Positions 4,292 to 5,555 of a stretch of 5,555 nucleotides of DNA are shown in pieces. The notes under the pieces are model-generated. The model ran no database searches. It saw nothing but the letters and a program-made list of their open reading frames with translations, and was not told the origin of the DNA. This DNA is from Rhizobiaceae bacterium (GTDB lineage Bacteria > Pseudomonadota > Alphaproteobacteria > Rhizobiales > Rhizobiaceae). The translations under genes and the position numbers were made by a program. How positions within the stretch are numbered: the stretch's first letter is position 1; each line of letters starts with the position of its first letter. Location of the stretch: positions 1-5,555 of the forward strand of contig CAJYRE010000214.1 of the NCBI GenBank assembly GCA_913776675.1, written 5' to 3'.

Positions 4292-5555
4292 CAATTGTCA
4301 GCGGCCGCTTGCGCAGAGCCACCACCTGTCACGGCGCGGGCGATCTTGTTGACCAGCTTGCGCGCAGGCGATGGTGCGGGCGCATGACGAACACTGGCGG
4401 AGACAGGAGCCGATCTGACGGGCGCGACACCGTAGCTCTGCTGTGCGGTGGCATCGCCGAGCTGGAAGCGGCTGACCATCTGGCGCAGCTTGTCTGCTTC
4501 CATCGCCAATGAAGAGCTGGCAGCCGTTGCTTCTTCCACCATGGCGGCGTTCTGCTGGGTGGTTTGATCCATCTGGTTGACAGCCGTATTGACCTCGGCA
4601 AGACCAACGGATTGTTCTCTGGACGAGGTGGCAATGGCATCCAACTGGGTGTTAATAGCCACCACATGGCTCTCAATCACCTTCAGCGCATCACCCGTTG
4701 CCATAACAAGCTGCACGCCGTTTTCCACCTCATCGGCGGAATTGCGGATCAGGTCTTTGATTTCCTTGGCGGCCTGCGCCGAGCGCTGCGCCAGTTCACG
4801 CACTTCCTGCGCAACAACCGCAAAGCCCTTGCCTGCTTCGCCAGCACGTGCGGCTTCAACGCCTGCGTTCAAAGCCAAAAGGTTGGTCTGGAAGGCGATT
4901 TCATCAATCACACCGATGATGTTGGAAATCTGGTTGGAGGATTGCTCAATGCGCTGCATGGCATTGACGGCATTGGCAACAACCATGCCCGATTCACGTG
5001 CCGATTGATTGGCTTCAATCGCAACCGTACGCGCTTCTTCCGTGCGTTTGGCGGAATTGGTCACATTCACTGTGATCTGGTCCAAAGCGGCGGCTGTTTC
5101 TTCCAGAGCGGCGGCCTGCTGCTCTGTCCGCTTGGACAAATCATTGGCGCTGCTGCTCAATTCACGCGAACCGGAATCGATTGCGCCAGTCGAGATGGAC
5201 ACCTCCTGCAAGGTGTCGCGCAATTGGCTGACGGCAGCGTTGAAATTGGTGCGCAAGCCCTCAAAATCGGCGGCAAAGGGGCGGCTCAACTCAAAGCCAA
5301 GATTGCCCTGGGCTAGATTTTGCAAGCCTTCTGCCAAGCCGGATGTCGCCTCCGCCATTTCAGCAGCACGCTTGCGATCCGCCTCGGCCACACGGGCGCG
5401 CTCGGCTTCTGACATGCTGCGCTCACTGGCGGCCTGTGCTTCCAGATCCTGTGCTTTCAAGGCGTTCTCCTTGAACACCAGCACAGCCTTGGCCATGATG
5501 CCCACTTCGTCGCCGCGATCCACGCCCTCAACAGCCGTGGCCAGATTGCCATTGG
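4279..5555 (-). CDS. Methyl-accepting chemotaxis protein, C-terminal part (5' end beyond window)
   Basis: The frame runs open through the right edge, so 424 C-terminal residues are visible and the sensor and membrane segments are missing. The GTG at 5523 is an internal Val, not a start. Numbering from the edge: 1-30 is the end of a HAMP domain (NGNLATAV, then [19 protein letters not shown]). A helical stretch rich in Glu, Arg and Ala follows (35-68), then a second HAMP-like unit (about 68-118, [10 protein letters not shown]). The signalling coiled coil covers about 120-360, with the conserved hairpin tip from [19 protein letters not shown] (217-235) to the [14 protein letters not shown] segment (246-259). 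It binds CheA and CheW. Likely methylation pairs are Glu151/152 (AALEETAA) and Glu340/341 (AMVEEATAA). An Ala/Pro/Ser-rich linker of about 55 residues ends in NWQEF, the tether for CheR. A terminator follows. The ligand cannot be told. Confidence 0.95.
   Translation of the reverse strand, partial: NGNLATAVEGVDRGDEVGIMAKAVLVFKENALKAQDLEAQAASERSMSEAERARVAEADRKRAAEMAEATSGLAEGLQNLAQGNLGFELSRPFAADFEGLRTNFNAAVSQLRDTLQEVSISTGAIDSGSRELSSSANDLSKRTEQQAAALEETAAALDQITVNVTNSAKRTEEARTVAIEANQSARESGMVVANAVNAMQRIEQSSNQISNIIGVIDEIAFQTNLLALNAGVEAARAGEAGKGFAVVAQEVRELAQRSAQAAKEIKDLIRNSADEVENGVQLVMATGDALKVIESHVVAINTQLDAIATSSREQSVGLAEVNTAVNQMDQTTQQNAAMVEEATAASSSLAMEADKLRQMVSRFQLGDATAQQSYGVAPVRSAPVSASVRHAPAPSPARKLVNKIARAVTGGGSAQAAADNWQEF

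Noticed and set aside
4135..4512. A 125-codon plus-strand open frame and a 75-codon frame overlapping the convergent spacer
   Set aside because: They cross the palindromic repeat, the terminator and the antisense 3' end of the chemoreceptor gene, with no recognisable domain.
4564..5316. A 250-codon open frame on the plus strand antisense to the chemoreceptor
   Set aside because: It is aligned in phase with the chemoreceptor codons and explained by rare TTA, CTA and TCA use; the chemoreceptor signalling domain is clear.

Overview
The window looks like an ordinary chromosomal stretch from a member of the Rhizobiaceae, closest in feel to Agrobacterium, Allorhizobium or Rhizobium. The evidence is the gene order (gap and tkt on one side; a DUF4164 gene, zapA and 6S RNA diverging from them), two palindromic intergenic repeats of a type scattered through rhizobial genomes, GC-rich codon use, and a chemoreceptor ending in the CheR-tethering pentapeptide NWQEF. 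No phage, IS element, CRISPR array, toxin-antitoxin pair or obviously new multi-gene system is visible.

Left part (1-2082, minus strand): a complete transketolase gene reads leftwards. After a 91-base gap carrying a strong hairpin, the first four codons of a gene that is very probably gap (GAPDH) sit at the window edge. Both enzymes act in central carbon metabolism, and glyceraldehyde-3-phosphate is the shared metabolite.

Divergent spacer (2083-2421): 339 bases without a gene separate tkt from the rightward genes. It holds a candidate promoter for each side and two inverted repeats (2197-2209 and 2259-2285) that could be operators.

Middle (2422-3364, plus strand): a small DUF4164 coiled-coil protein, then zapA (FtsZ-ring protein), then 6S RNA (ssrS), which binds RNA polymerase. 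A palindromic repeat sits between the first two genes and ends three bases before the zapA ribosome-binding site. The 6S RNA is called from structure: an 8-bp closing stem, a central region with a small hairpin on its 3' strand, and an apical stem.

Right part (3365-5555): a PaiB-family FMN-binding protein gene (plus strand) lies where many rhizobia, as I remember, carry the 5-formyltetrahydrofolate cyclo-ligase gene. It converges on a methyl-accepting chemotaxis protein gene (minus strand) whose N-terminal part lies beyond the window. The 182-base convergent spacer is filled by a two-palindrome rhizobial repeat, a rho-independent terminator for the chemoreceptor gene, and a 13-bp tandem duplication that spans the chemoreceptor's last codons and stop. 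Long open frames antisense to every gene are explained by codon bias and are not annotated.
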